DNA of 64,000 nucleotides from Holothuria scabra. Lineage: Eukaryota; Echinodermata; Holothuroidea; Aspidochirotida; Holothuriidae. The notes beneath the pieces are model-generated. The model did not search any database, had not been told where the DNA came from, and was given only the letters and a program-made list of their open reading frames with translations. The position numbers and the translations under genes are program-made. This document shows, one piece after another, positions 33,092 through 45,657 of the stretch; the first letter of the stretch is position 1; the number at the start of each line of letters is the position of its first letter. The DNA lies in assembly GCA_037179385.1 (NCBI GenBank), contig CM074193.1:43308846-43372845 (forward strand), read 5' to 3'.

Positions 33092-36007
33092 TAAAACTGT
33101 GATAAACGTACAGTTCTTCTTTCTGTACTTCTTTCAAAGTGACGCCAACATTCACAAGAACGACTCGATGTAGCAAACGTTGATTATTCCTAAATACCTT
33201 AACGTATTATGGGAATTGGGAGTACAACATAAAATTGAAGCTCAATCGATTTTTGTTTAAACTGAGTGGATGAAAATCTGGTATTTCAACGGTAACTGGC
33301 TTATAAGAGGATAAGTGTCTTTTTTCATTGGAGCCAATGTTTTCAGATGATACACAAGTTATCTTACGTGATAGTTTAAAGGTTAGCTCTGCTGTTCTGG
33401 TTCACATGCTTTCGTGGTAATTCTAATATAGCTGCCAAAGTAACATGTTTCGTAATAAGACTTCTTTCCAGAGGTTTTGAGGGTGAGCCCTTCCTTGTCC
33501 TACTTGTAAGCAGACTAAAAGTTGGAGTAAACTACCATTTAGATAGTCAACGAACCTTTTCGTGCTCAATAACCTTTGTGAGGCCATAGTAACACGTAAA
33601 AAGAACTGTTAAGCTTTTCGAGTCCGGTATCTAACTTCAAGTTTAATAATAAACTAAGACAATGAAAAAGTACAAAGAATAAAATGATGTTATCGTAAAA
33701 ACAGCAGTTTTGTAGGCACTTCTCTTCCAGCCCCTGGTCACAATTGTACAGTGTTTCACAAGCCCCGCCCCTTTTGATGGACAAAATCTCGTTTCAATTT
33801 CAGGTGTTTGTCATTCTCTGTGGTACTTCCGAAGTGGTTATAGAGACTTACAAATATAAATATATCCATCACAAGACATGAATTTCAAAACGCAGTTGAT
33901 TAGTGTAGCAGCTGGGAAGCAACTGACCACCCACTTGTGAATGTTGCACGCGTTTTCTGTTTTAAACGGCAGTGGGAGTGGCTTTCCAAATGTTACGTCA
34001 CGTGAAAGGACTCTACACCTCTTTCATGATTAAAATATTGCAAATCTGTCAGTCTATGGTAAGCCAGTGAGTAACTTCCATCTCAAAATATTCACACTTA
34101 AGTAACCAGAAAGCCAGTCGGCTTTGTGATTCCTTGCCTATCTGGAACGGAAATAATTCCATTACTTCAATAACAAGTTTGGTAATTTGTTTTTGTTGCT
34201 TTTGTAAGGACTATTTTTGAGTCATTGCGTAGCGCGTAGCGTTCGAACCTCACACAAAAGTTTTTCGATATCCGAGAGGTAAATACGGCGAAACGGTTCA
34301 CAATAATTTAATTAAAACGCTTTGTTGAACCATTCTGGATCCAAATCTAAAAGAGAATACGAACTATATTACTAATTTTATGAGAGAGTCCTAAATGCAG
34401 GTCTGGATGAGTTGTCAGGAAGAATAAAAATGAACTCAAATAACGCTACGAGCACCACATAAATAAAATTACGAGAGCTCGGGCAAATGTTCTACTGACC
34501 CCGATTGGTCAATAAGGTAAAGTCATCTACATAAGCAATAATATAACTCTGTGATTGGCTAAATTAGACATCAGATCACGCAGTGTCTGCACACGACATG
34601 AGTACACGCGTTTCTAAGCGTGGGTCAGTGACGTGGTAGAATTTGTCGTTATGTAGTCAATCTTGTCATGACGTAGCCAGAAGTTCATGACCAAGAAGGT
34701 GACCTTTAACGTAAAGTACAGCTAACATGGATCTCAATATAATAGATAAGTGCAATCACCTACAAGTCATGAAAAATACTACAAGTTCTAGTACTGCCAA
34801 AATGACTGTACATACGTCTCACACTTTGTATATGCGAACATCCTCCAAATCATTGGGATGTTACACAAAACAATCTCACACCTTCAACACATGTTCCAAA
34901 ATTTGAGTTAACATGAAATCTGGTGACATCATTCTTTCTTGACCCAGCCGTATAATGTTAGGAGGAATTGTAAGAGTGGTTACATGCAGTTGACCTTGTC
35001 TCAATTCCCTTTTTGGTGTAGATATATGCACTTCTCTGCTGCATAGTAGGGGTGAACCCCTATTTTCATTCAGGTTGGATATTCAGATTAATGCCCAGTG
35101 TTGTATGTGCGCACTGCAAGAAAGCAAGGGGACACAATACGCTATGAGCTGAGCTATATGTGTGTATCCTACCCTGTGCCGACAATCAGATGCACCAATG
35201 AAGTACCCAACTGGCTTATTGAATTTACTTTATAATGTTGTACAAGTCTACAAGAATTATTGTAAGATGCTTATTGTATTGACAGTATTGCTAACTGTGC
35301 AGCAAACATTTGTAGGGTGACTCACCATCTCTAAGCAGGTAATTTTTCTTGGAAGTCAAACTTGGTGTATAATCTGCATTTATGTATCATGCCAATTGGC
35401 TTTTTTTGAAAACTGAGCCTATGGCCAAATGTACAAAACATGTTGTAACTAGTTTGAAAACCTGCAACTTCCTAGATAAGAAACCAAAAATTTTCAAGAA
35501 ACTAGTGTCGGTCAATTAAAACTTGGGGATAAAACCCGTCACTTCAATAGGAGATTTGAATAGTATCATTTATTATAGGTCTTAAACCATGACAATAGCC
35601 AATTACACGAAATGGTCACGTACTGCAGGGAAGTGATTATTAGTGTATTTTGGGAAATTTATGTATATGCTGAAGAACTGGAGTAGCAGTCACAACTGGT
35701 ACAAGAAACTGTTACAAGAGAGGGACGATCCTTATTTTATTCAGGAAGTTAGTAGCTTTTCTGAAACAGTTGACTTGACTGACAAAGTAGCTTGAGATTT
35801 TGGAGTCCTGAAGAGAAATTTGGCCTATGTAGGCCTGAGTTATGTGTTATGTATGCAGAACATTAAGGTACCATGTAAAATAAGTATACTGTGTAAACTC
35901 TTTGTACCTCTGTTAGTTCATCAGCCTAGGCCCTACACCAACTGGTTTCTAGATAACTACGAAACATTGCCCAACATTACTTAGTCACTCACTAGTATGT
36001 GTCAACA
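33092..36007. other. Intergenic stretch
   Basis: AT-rich sequence without supported genes or clear repeats. It includes several tgacgt/acgtca and cacgtg-like words near 33990-34000 and 34630-34670 that are not interpretable alone. Confidence 0.45.
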
Positions 36008-36377
36008 CATAGGCGCAAATCCCGGGGGGGGGGGGGGCCTTCGCCCCCTCAAGTGAAAAAGTTGGGGGGGGGGAAATCGTAATTTGCCCCCCCCCCCAAA
36101 AAAAAATTGAGTAGACCTAAAAATATGGTCACCTTTTTCGTTTTTTTTTCATTCGAAAACAGTTTTTCCTGAAGCTTTGGAAACGCCAGAACACAAGAGC
36201 TTCCGGGGGCTTCGCCCCCTGGACCCCCACAGGGGCTTTGCCCCTGGATCCCACCAGGAGTCCTTTGGGGCTTCGCGCTTCGCGCTCACAAAGCCCGCCA
36301 AGCGTGCACAGTTTAGTACTCATGGGCACATCATAAGCATTTTGGCCCCCACTCTCGAACAGAGATTTGCGCCCCTG
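36008..36377. mobile_element. hAT-like MITE (370 bp)
   Basis: Left end cataggcgcaaatc and inverted right end caggggcgcaaatc. A perfect 8-bp target duplication TGTCAACA lies at 36000-36007 and 36378-36385. The interior has long G and C runs and repeated small palindromes (ggggcttcgcccc, ggggctttgcccc). No transposase. Confidence 0.8.
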
Positions 36378-36385
36378 TGTCAACA

Positions 36386-39320
36386 CCATTCAATTTTGCA
36401 GCCCACTTTTACAAAGTACGTACCAGCCAAGGACCACAGGCTAAGTCCTAAGTTAAGACTGAGCAATTAATTTTGATGCATTTAATTTCGTCCTGGAACA
36501 TACATCTCCAAATCTGACCTGCCAACATTTGAGATTCAGAGATTCTAGGAAAGCAAATTTTGAGAGTGAGTATTCACTGGCATGGGGGAGGGGTCTAAGA
36601 AAATCGAACAATTTTTGAATATTTAAGCCCTGTAAATCCAAAATGGTGGCATATTCTTAGCCAAAATGTCACGCTCAAAGCAGACCCAAACTGAAGAAAA
36701 CATGTATGTATCATACCATACCTGAAGCTTAGCCTACACATTTAATACAAAAGTTTAAATAATGACAGCAATTCAACACGCCATCTGCCTATCTGCGTGA
36801 AAACTCAAACTTTTCAGTATCAACATTATCAGCCTAGCATCGCCTAACAAGTGGGCCTATATCATATTACACGGAAACGTAGGGCCTAAAAGCTACTCCG
36901 CTTAATAGTTGTAATCAAAAAAGAGGAAACAACCATGCAAAATTAATGTGAAAAATCTCAAGCGTGTACAGGTAGTCCTGTTTTGTATGTATTTGGCAAG
37001 CTGTATATGATTTTGATTTAACTGCATTCTAACTAGGCTAGGCCTACTTCGAGTGTACATGCAAACTTGGGATCTTATGCAAGTCAATCCGTCTCAAGCT
37101 TGCTAGGCATTCGAACTTGGCAATGTGCTGCTTATAAGACGACATGGTAGGATTATGTAGAAATTGTACTTTTCCGTTGATAGTGCAAGTGGTAGTATAC
37201 TACGGAGTCTATAGTAGAGTAATGCAGTGCTGTCATATGTATTTGTGCATGACCAACGGGGGCTTCGTATGCAAAACTATAGGCCTAACTTAATTCAGTT
37301 CAGTCCCACACACACAGTAGGATTTGTTTTATCAGTGGCAGCCCCCTGGTATTAGTCATACACTCGTAATCACAGCAGGGCGCTGCCATTCTCACAGTGC
37401 ATGCAGAAGTATTACAGTGTGTGTGCTGTGCATGTATGTGTTCAATGGACGTATTACATATATGTATAATATTACATATATGTAGAATTTGCATTACATG
37501 ATCTGCACATTTAAAGTACATGGAGTGCTGCAGTCAGTTATGTAAGAAACGCGGAGATACTGATCATTGAAGAGAATGCTGTTCATTTTGATGTTCTGAT
37601 TATCTGCTGCAATAAAAAGCTTCAATTTTCTGCAGACTTGCGGAATACGGAATCCAGGATGTTAAGAAAAAATTATGGCAAATACAAAAGTGTTAATCGT
37701 ACCTAACTTGAAATATTGATATTCGATTTTTTTTTGTTTTTGAACTCTGGTGACTTCAAATGAACTTGAACCTGTGCCAAAAATAATAGGCTTCTACCTC
37801 CCAATGTGACAATACTAGGTACCAAACATGAAAATTATCAGACATTCCTATCTTGAGTTATTGTGTTTACAAGAAGGAGCGATACATACATACACACACA
37901 CATCCACACACACGACATCACCATCGCATAGGTTCCTTGGCCCACGGCAAGGAATCAAAAACTGTATTAACACACCTTTAGTCACTCTCAAGAACTATTT
38001 ATAAGGGTAGACCACTACACTAATTAAAACTGGTAAAGGTGTATTATTCCACTGAATGACGTCCGGGAACGTTGGTCTACAACTGCTTTAAAAGTAACAG
38101 CGGTATGAAATCTGCTTTCCACACTATAGGCTACAGACTCCTATGACGTCATTACATCACAGAAGAAATGGACCATGACTGTCTCCTTGGTCCGCGGGGC
38201 CTATGTGATGACGACATTGTCGGTCATATTTACAGCGGCTCTTGAATTGGTTCATGAAATTCAACAAATTTTTCCCAAAGCTGTTAAGTTTTCTTCATAT
38301 ACCAATGACAAATGATCAAGATGATACCCATATCTTTCATAAAAAATAACTGTTTAATGAGTGAGTACTTAATGGCTTAATTCGGTTTTCAAAAATTCGT
38401 GACCAGACACTTTTCAAATTACAGACAAAACCGTTACAAATCAGGACACCATAAAATTCAAAATTTTAACAATTTCTGTAACTATTGGATATAAAATTTG
38501 AAAAATAAACTAATAATGCAAATAATAAGCATTTTCTTGTGGTAGTATTGTTAAACATTTGTATTTACTTATTGATATAAACTCAATGAGCTTCTTTAAG
38601 ACATGACATCCTCGCAATTATTATTTCAATTCGTCTTCAGTTTCACTGCTTTAAATCTGCCTTTTCCTGATTGTTGCAATGATGATAAAGAAAAATGTAA
38701 CGTTCATTCAAGTCTACTGGAAGGGACAGTGCATACAAGTAAACTTTTGCTATGAAAATCACGGTGAGATAAATAAAAGTTAAAAGAAAACTAGAATGGC
38801 GGAAATTATTTCAACGCAGTGGTAATTCGCACAATCTATATGTGCCCCAAATTTCCTATCAAGGATACAGATATTACCATTTAATTGTATTTTAAATCAT
38901 TCGTGAACTGTTTCATTGGCTCATAAGCATTGTTGGTAACATTATGCTGCTCCTAAAATGTTCTGCTCAATCAGAAGTATTTGGTTTAGAATCTTCCGAT
39001 TTTTGAAACAAACACTTAACAAAAGTACATTTTAATGGTTATTTTACCATTTGAGTTGCAGAAATCCATTCAAATATATTGTGAGCTAGTCAGGAAAAAC
39101 TGCAAGAGGTCGTTGACTCCGATTTACCGGCAACACCACAAATAGTATTACTCGTAACTATGCACTTTTAAGCCTAAGTTGTGTTCTCGGATCGTTTCCT
39201 TTATTGACTTTTCGGAATCATAGGAATGTCTCCCTTCAGTTTATTTGAGTTGAAATGAGCTGCAATAAACTAGGAAAAATTCTCTTTCGATCATAAAATT
39301 TCAAATTATTTGTTTCAGAA
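36386..39320. other. Intergenic stretch upstream of Ig receptor 3
   Basis: AT-rich, with CA-rich runs near 37305-37320 and 37885-37915. No open frame carries a recognisable domain. Confidence 0.45.
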
Positions 39321-40543
39321 ATGGCGAAATTTTATTGGATTAGTTTAACCGTACCTTTTTTCTCTCCATTTTAAAATATTGAGTACGGATGGGTTAACAA
39401 CTGAACATCAGGACATTGTTGTTAATGTAGGGCAGACTGCTCTGTTACCTTTCGCTATTTCCAACAGGACAAGTGAAGAGTCGTTCAACGTTTATTGGTT
39501 TAAAAGTGAAGGTCCTACAGGTTCTGATTTACCTATTACCAAAGGACGACGGGCGTATGATAAATCCGGTGTGGGTAAATATTTAGTCTCGGGAAAAGGT
39601 TTTTGTTACGATTTGCTCGTATTGAATGTCCATCGTGCGGATAGCGGTTATTACTACTGTTCTGCATTCTCTTCTGGTAGCCTTTACGTACGATCCAGAA
39701 AAGTGCGATTGAACATTTATGATCCGAATAGCGTTCCTACTTGTAGCATTGAACCTAGCTACCGGTTGCTTTATGTTGGTGATAACATAATGATAACGTG
39801 CACATCTTCCTCTTCGGTCATTGCCACGCAGTACCTAGCAATGTGGGAAGGACAAGTTCGTATAAGAGTACCCTTTTAAGTCGAAATAAAGATGGATCAC
39901 TATCTTAAGCACTTCGATTAAGAGAGGAAGACAGGAATAAATCGTTCGTTGCACACCTTCAGAAAATCCCGATGTGAACAATTGCACTGTGATTCTTCTA
40001 CTTCATCGTACGATCAGCCTAACGCCGCGAATTTTTGCTGCTCAACTGGGAGGAATTGCGAGGTTTTCATGTGAAGCAAGCGGTAGTCCACCTTTTAATC
40101 AGTTCCTATGGTAAGTTCAGGCTTGGCAGGAAAATGTTTTGGAATTGACAGAAAAATTTTCCTTGGCAGGAAAATGTTTTGAGATTGACAGAAAGTAGTG
40201 AACGGTATATCGTTTCAACTAGCGGCGTTTCTGGGAGATTGACTATCATTGTTATCGATTCCGATAGCAATACCAAAGTCAGGTGTGAAGCAACAAATTG
40301 CCTTGGAGAAAAACTAGATGAACATGCGTCAATGTTTATAAGGTCGAGACCAAGCATACCGCCACAGGATGTTACTACGTTAAGCACAACTTCAAAACTC
40401 GATAGTGCTGTTGAAACGACAAACGTGGAATTTCTAAGCACACCTACATAATTATGAAGAAATCCAAGATATATCAACATCAATGCAAATGTTTAGTACT
40501 GGAATCTTCGAGAAGGATGAAAAGCCGCTGGATGAAGCCACAG
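39321..40543 (+). pseudogene. Ig-superfamily receptor 3, ectodomain exon(s)
   Basis: Paralogue of receptor 2, with the same leader-then-Ig layout. Acceptor tttgtttcag lies just before ATG 39321 (MAKFYWISLTVPFF), again in a different frame from the Ig domain. The first V-set domain has YWFKS and DSGYYYC, but the first canonical cysteine is replaced by phenylalanine (LLPF), so the domain disulfide would be lost. The second domain starts VPTCSIEPSYRLLYVGD. The third (FSCEASGSPPFNQF, later VRCEATNCLGE) is interrupted by stops and by a 40-bp tandem duplication (40122-40161/40162-40195) that breaks frame. The stem reaches donor acag|gtaagg at 40543/40544, phase 1. Probably a pseudogene. Confidence 0.7.
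40122..40195 (+). repeat. 40-bp tandem duplication in the third Ig domain of receptor 3
   Basis: cttggcaggaaaatgttttg followed by an attgacagaaa block occurs at 40122 and again at 40162. Receptor 2 has this segment once. The 40-bp length is not a multiple of three. Confidence 0.85.
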
Positions 40544-40569
40544 GTAAGGGAGATAGAGGGAGGGGACAT

Positions 40570-40606
<37 letters not shown>

Positions 40607-43290
40607 CACCATATGTCCGAAACTGGTTTTTAAGGGGAAGGCGTGACAGGAATCGTAGGATCGCAAAGGAGTGGAAAATACCATATATACTCAGTCAGCT
40701 CCTTTACAAAGATGTACAAGACACGGTGCTGTTTGACGCTTTCGACCTATAAATTTAGTCTTACTCACCCAACTGTACCAAAAATAAAATTCTTTACACT
40801 TATATACACTGTTTAATGGACAGGGAAGTAAAAAGTAAGAATCGAAAAGTCCTACTGAAGATAAAAAGGGATTTAAATACAAAGAGTCATAATGCAATTA
40901 TACTAAAGAAATAAAGACCAGGTGCAAGGCAGCAGTCAAAAATTAAGGGAATTAAAAAATAAAAATTCAGGCAACCAAATGAAACCAAATGAAAAAAAAG
41001 AGAGATTAAAATATAAAATGAAGGTTAGCCTATAGAGAAAATAACCCAAACAAAAGGAAAAGTCATAAAAAGTCATGATAAAAAGAGGCTGGTTAAAACT
41101 TAAAGAATATGGTCGTATTGTACCCCGAAACCTATTAATTATTACCATCACATTGGCGTCATTTTTTCATTTGACCACACGGCTACGCTCTTCAAACTTT
41201 TTTAAGACAGTAAAATAGTCATCATGATAGCATCTTCTTTACTCACGATGACAACTTATCTACACCCTTGACTCTATCCCACAGATAACCATCAGCATCT
41301 TGATTTTCAAAGTTGTCATCCTGCCCACCTGAAAAGATGAATTATTTTCAGTCAAGGATTGAAAATTAAATCATATTTGTTTAATCATCGACGGATTTGA
41401 GAGCAAAGTGCCTTACTGGTTGGCCACCTTTTTAAAATGCGGCCACTGATTCAAATTCATTTTTGAAGAAATTCCCAAATTGTCCCAATACACCCGACCT
41501 GTTCTCCTGGAATACAAAGAAAAAAAACCGAACACTGGTATCCCTATGATTTTTGAATTTAGCACCCATTTGTCGAGAAATAGTCCAAGAAACTTAGAAC
41601 AGGTTTTTGCCTTGTTAGAGAAGATAAGTCTATTTTTCATTTATTTTCTGAACCTCCTTTACCCAGAAGAAGGCAAACGCGAAGCCTAAGGAATTGCTCA
41701 CCTCGTCAAAACTACCCACAGGAACCACCGGGGGCAATTCTAAATGCCTTAAGCCTAGAAGCAAAATTTGTCAGATCATCATCCTTATTAGAAGTCCTTC
41801 CAAAACTTCTGTCGCCACTGTCATCATCAATCCCCCCCCCCCTTTCCTGTGAAGCGTGCGACGTAGTTAATTTTTGGAGTTGCTCCGTCTGTGATTCAGT
41901 TAGCCATGTGGGAGAGACAAGTACCCCTTTCCGTATGTGATTCAATAACCATACCAAGTCCATGCGTGTCCGCTCTCAATGATTCCCTATGGTGCAACAC
42001 TTGTTTTTAACATGCAGAACCACAGTATCCGAAACATTCGTTGTGCTCAAATTTCGGGGTAAGATTTTCGGGACGCTGGTACAAAGTGCGAGTTATGTTG
42101 GGTTACTCAACTTTATACTCACAATAAGGGTCCTAACAAAGACTTGGGCATTCTCAAGGGTTATTTGTTTGTTCACCCTTCGTAGCCAGACGATTTTTCT
42201 TCTTTCAGCGTGTAATTTTGAACAGTGTTTCTCTTTCATTTATCTATTCCCTTCGTTTTGCTTGTGAAGGTCTGGGAAAATCGAACTTTTGTTCTAAAGG
42301 GGGGAAATGAACTCAACTGGACAGTAGGTTTCCCATCGATTACGATATTATTTGCGTCAAATCACCTAATGTCAGCCCAATCAAGTTTTTTAAAGCTTTT
42401 TCGTCTTTTGGCTAATTTTTGAAGCCATTTACTCAGGGAGTAATTCGTTAATTCGTTGGCTCAAGTGCACATATGTTAAGTCGTCACGGTATATGATACA
42501 CCCAAGCTCTTGAAACATGTTTTCTAACTAATATCGATCTTCCGATGAATTTGTCTCAGTTTTTAAAGCCCACTCCAAACATGTGACGGATTACATGTGG
42601 TTTCGTAGCACGTCCATAGGTTTTAAATTACTTCAAGGTGTAAAAATAGGTACGGTATTTTAAAGCAGCAGTCATAGTATGTTTTGTGAAGGTTTATGCT
42701 TCACAATTGTGCATTTTCGTAAAACTAACAAAAATGACTTCAAACAAACATAACGTGGAATTCTTGATTACATTGAGGTGGAGGCTGTCTATTCTTGCAT
42801 CCGTATGAATTTTGATTTCACATGACCAACTTTCAGTAATTTTCTTTGACTCTTAATCAACACAAAATTAACGTTTCTTCTAACCCAAAAGAACTCTTCA
42901 GTGGTCTCACATTCTGGTTAACTCTCGGTTTAGAAGGAGAAACGAGGAACCACAGAATCATATTCTCTTCCAAACTCTGATTTCTCCTGAATGGATAGAA
43001 TGTGTTCAGACTGTCCAGGGTGTTCCTAGTGCTAAATGATCTTTGTTAAACATAGAACTCTCTACACTATGTGCTCATTGAACTCGATTTGTGTATCCTG
43101 CATGTTTTATACAGCAATGAATTACCCGTTTTCGATTTCAATTAGATTGAAAAGCACGTGAACCTAAGTTCATTCTCTATCGACTTCCAAACATTTGCAA
43201 AACAGGCAAAAGCAACAGTTCGAGAGGTTAAATTTGAAAATATATTTCGCAACGTTTTAAATACCTCATTATTTTTCTTTATACTCACAG
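40544..43290 (+). other. Intron of Ig receptor 3
   Basis: Starts gtaaggg and ends atactcacag, phase 1, matching the receptor 2 intron position. Contains a (CA)n microsatellite (40573-40603). No gene is supported inside. Confidence 0.65.
40573..40603 (+). repeat. (CA)n microsatellite
   Basis: About 15 uninterrupted CA units. Confidence 0.95.
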
Positions 43291-43504
43291 GATCAACTCT
43301 TGCAGTGGTTATTCTTGTCATTACCTTAGCCACCTCGACCTTCGTTTCAGATATATCTTCACTGAGGAGAAAATATAATACTCAACAGAAAAAACACCAC
43401 ACCAGCAAGTTGCAGTCAGAGTCAAATATACCAGTTAGCCCATTACAAGAGAGGACGTTGGTACCACCAGTTCTAGAGGCATCCTCCTTTTATCACGTCC
43501 AGGA
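43291..43504 (+). pseudogene. Ig receptor 3, transmembrane and tail exon, part before the transposon
   Basis: After acceptor ctcacag the exon encodes a hydrophobic helix (STLAVVILVITLATSTFV) and a polar tail that reaches SSFYHVQD, the start of the FYHV tail motif found twice in receptor 2. The frame then enters the hAT-like element at 43505 and reads artificial glycine/proline residues before stopping. Confidence 0.7.
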
Positions 43505-45528
43505 CAGTGGCGTAGCCATGGGGTTCCCGGGGGGGGGGCTAGGCCCACCAGATTTTCTCCAGGCCCCCCAGATTTCTTGCGTCCTGATAAAGTGATTGAG
43601 AAAAAAGAAAATGTTTGAACGGAAATAAAGTTTGAAGTATTTCCTTCAGAAGCAGTATATAATGAAAATGCGTAACAATTAAGCAAACATGCATGAATGC
43701 TTTTAAAACACATTTGAAATCAAGTTATAACTTCATATTGCCTACTCTCACTAAATAAGAGACCGTATATAATCTGCACTGTCGTTAATTGCATTTCACT
43801 TCGAAGATGAAACGATCGTCTCAACGACAAACTCGAATCTGACTTTGTTAGGCTAAAGATAGTGTGACATGAAAATGACAGAAATCGGATATTGGATTGG
43901 GTATTGGAAAGCATTAAAAACAATGAAAGTAGCATCGACTTCCATCAAAATCCATCAAAAATTGACCATTTTACACGACAATTTCTGATTTACACTTAAT
44001 CATTAATTAATATGAGCTCAATATGCAAATCTTGTGATGTCATGGGAGGGACATACCATACAATCTTCAATTAAAGGACAGTTGTAACATTTGTTTCCCC
44101 TTAGGGTTTTATTTTGGAAGTTTAATTTGTGTCCTTGCAAATCATCAGCATCAATTACCAACCACAAACTATCTGATGAGTAATTAAGAGATAATTTTTA
44201 AAGGGTTAACAAAAGAAATATCAACACCTTGCAACACTCCACATCATTAATCTTGCATAAGCAACTAGTTTCTTCAGAAACATTCGAACTTTGAAGAGGA
44301 ATATCCGGAGAACCGTTAAAGATATATAATATAATTCCAACGGAGTTTTCCTTAGAACAGTTCACTCCATAATCGCCAAGTAAAGTCAGATCAATTTGCT
44401 GACGTGTTACACTACCTTTAAAACGCTTTCTGCCTTTCGGATGGCTGGTTGATTTACTGAAAACAAGGCAATAATACACTGGAGACCATTCTTACACGAC
44501 AATTCCTGTACTTTATCATTCTCAGAAGAATACACGGTAAGGGTAAAGTACTGCCTTCGAATATTTCTTCCCTTTCATCCTTAGCTAGTAGGCCTAAGTC
44601 GTGCCTCACTCCTGGAAATGACAAACGCCACTGTAGCCAATTTTTTCGATAAGTCCTCTTTTTTCTAGTTGGCACTGGCGTCCAGGCGGATTTGTAAAAT
44701 GTCCACAAGGTACGGTTTTTATGTGTTTCCCACATGATCCCTAAACTACTTCTGCTTCGCGGTTCAAGCATTATGATAGATTTACTGGTTATATTTTAAT
44801 TTTGACTATGTAATATACCGATGTCTGAACAAATACTGCACCATTTTGCATCTAGACACCACTTAAAACCGGAAAAGTGTTTCTTTCGTAGTAAGCATGT
44901 CACTTGTAAAATCTCCACAAATACTTAAAATGAGTATTTTGATTTTTTACATGCTCCTAAAAACGAGTCTTAAAACGTAGGCCTATAATCAGTTCAAAGT
45001 TTTGCCAAACATAGCACCATTTAGCATGTAGGAAATCTAACGCAAAGAAAGTTTCTCAGAGGGGGACTCAACTATTTTTTGGTGTTCCTATTAAAGCTTA
45101 AATCCATTAAAATATTGCCGCATTTGCGATCTACGTCCTCCTGAAGTTTACATTTTTCCCAAGGGGTAGGGGAAAACCGGTTCCCTTTAGTTTCATCTTC
45201 AGGCCATAAATCAGAAATGCCCAGTTTTGGGGTCCCTAAAAAGGTGTATGTATTACCTTTTTCATAGATTGATTTTCTTTTTCATTATTTGAGAAGTGGC
45301 AGACATGAGATTTGTTATTCAAGGCTGGGTACATGCAGCTTAAAACACGTGGGAAGTGTCTTTTCCGGCAATCTGGAGGGGTTTTAGAGCCCCAAATTCT
45401 CTTCACTCTGCGCCAGCCGACGGTGCCGTTCCGCTATAGGTAGTCTTGCCTCGCTTGACCCTCGGAGATAGCAGCCCCCCACTTGTCATCTAGACCCTCC
45501 TAGAAGTTGAATCCTGGCTACGCCACTG
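43505..45528. mobile_element. hAT-like transposon, non-autonomous, 2.0 kb, inside a coding exon
   Basis: Terminal inverted repeats CAGTGGCGTAGCCA and TGGCTACGCCACTG are exact complements. An exact 8-bp target duplication GTCCAGGA lies at 43497-43504 and 45529-45536. These two features define the hAT superfamily. No transposase domain is readable in any frame, so the element depended on a helper. The perfect target duplication suggests a fairly recent insertion. Confidence 0.88.
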
Positions 45529-45657
45529 GTCCAGGACAATTCGTGCGATTCGCTACCACAAAAACCAAAACACATACCAGGGGATAACGAGGAGATGAAT
45601 TCCTTTTGGGTATTTTTCGTGAAAGGCGTCCAATATTGCTCAAGTAGAAATAGTTGA
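45529..45657 (+). pseudogene. Ig receptor 3, tail fragment after the transposon
   Basis: Resumes with the duplicated target bases in the frame of the left fragment and encodes VQDNSCDSLPQKPK, the second half of the FYHVxDxSxDxLPxK motif, ending at TGA 45655-45657. Without the insertion the two halves would be contiguous. Confidence 0.65.

Noticed and set aside
40111..40169. Possible 59-base mini-intron (gtaagt...ttggcag) in the third Ig domain of receptor 3
   Set aside because: Joining its ends does not give a continuous frame, and the segment is explained by a 40-bp tandem duplication.
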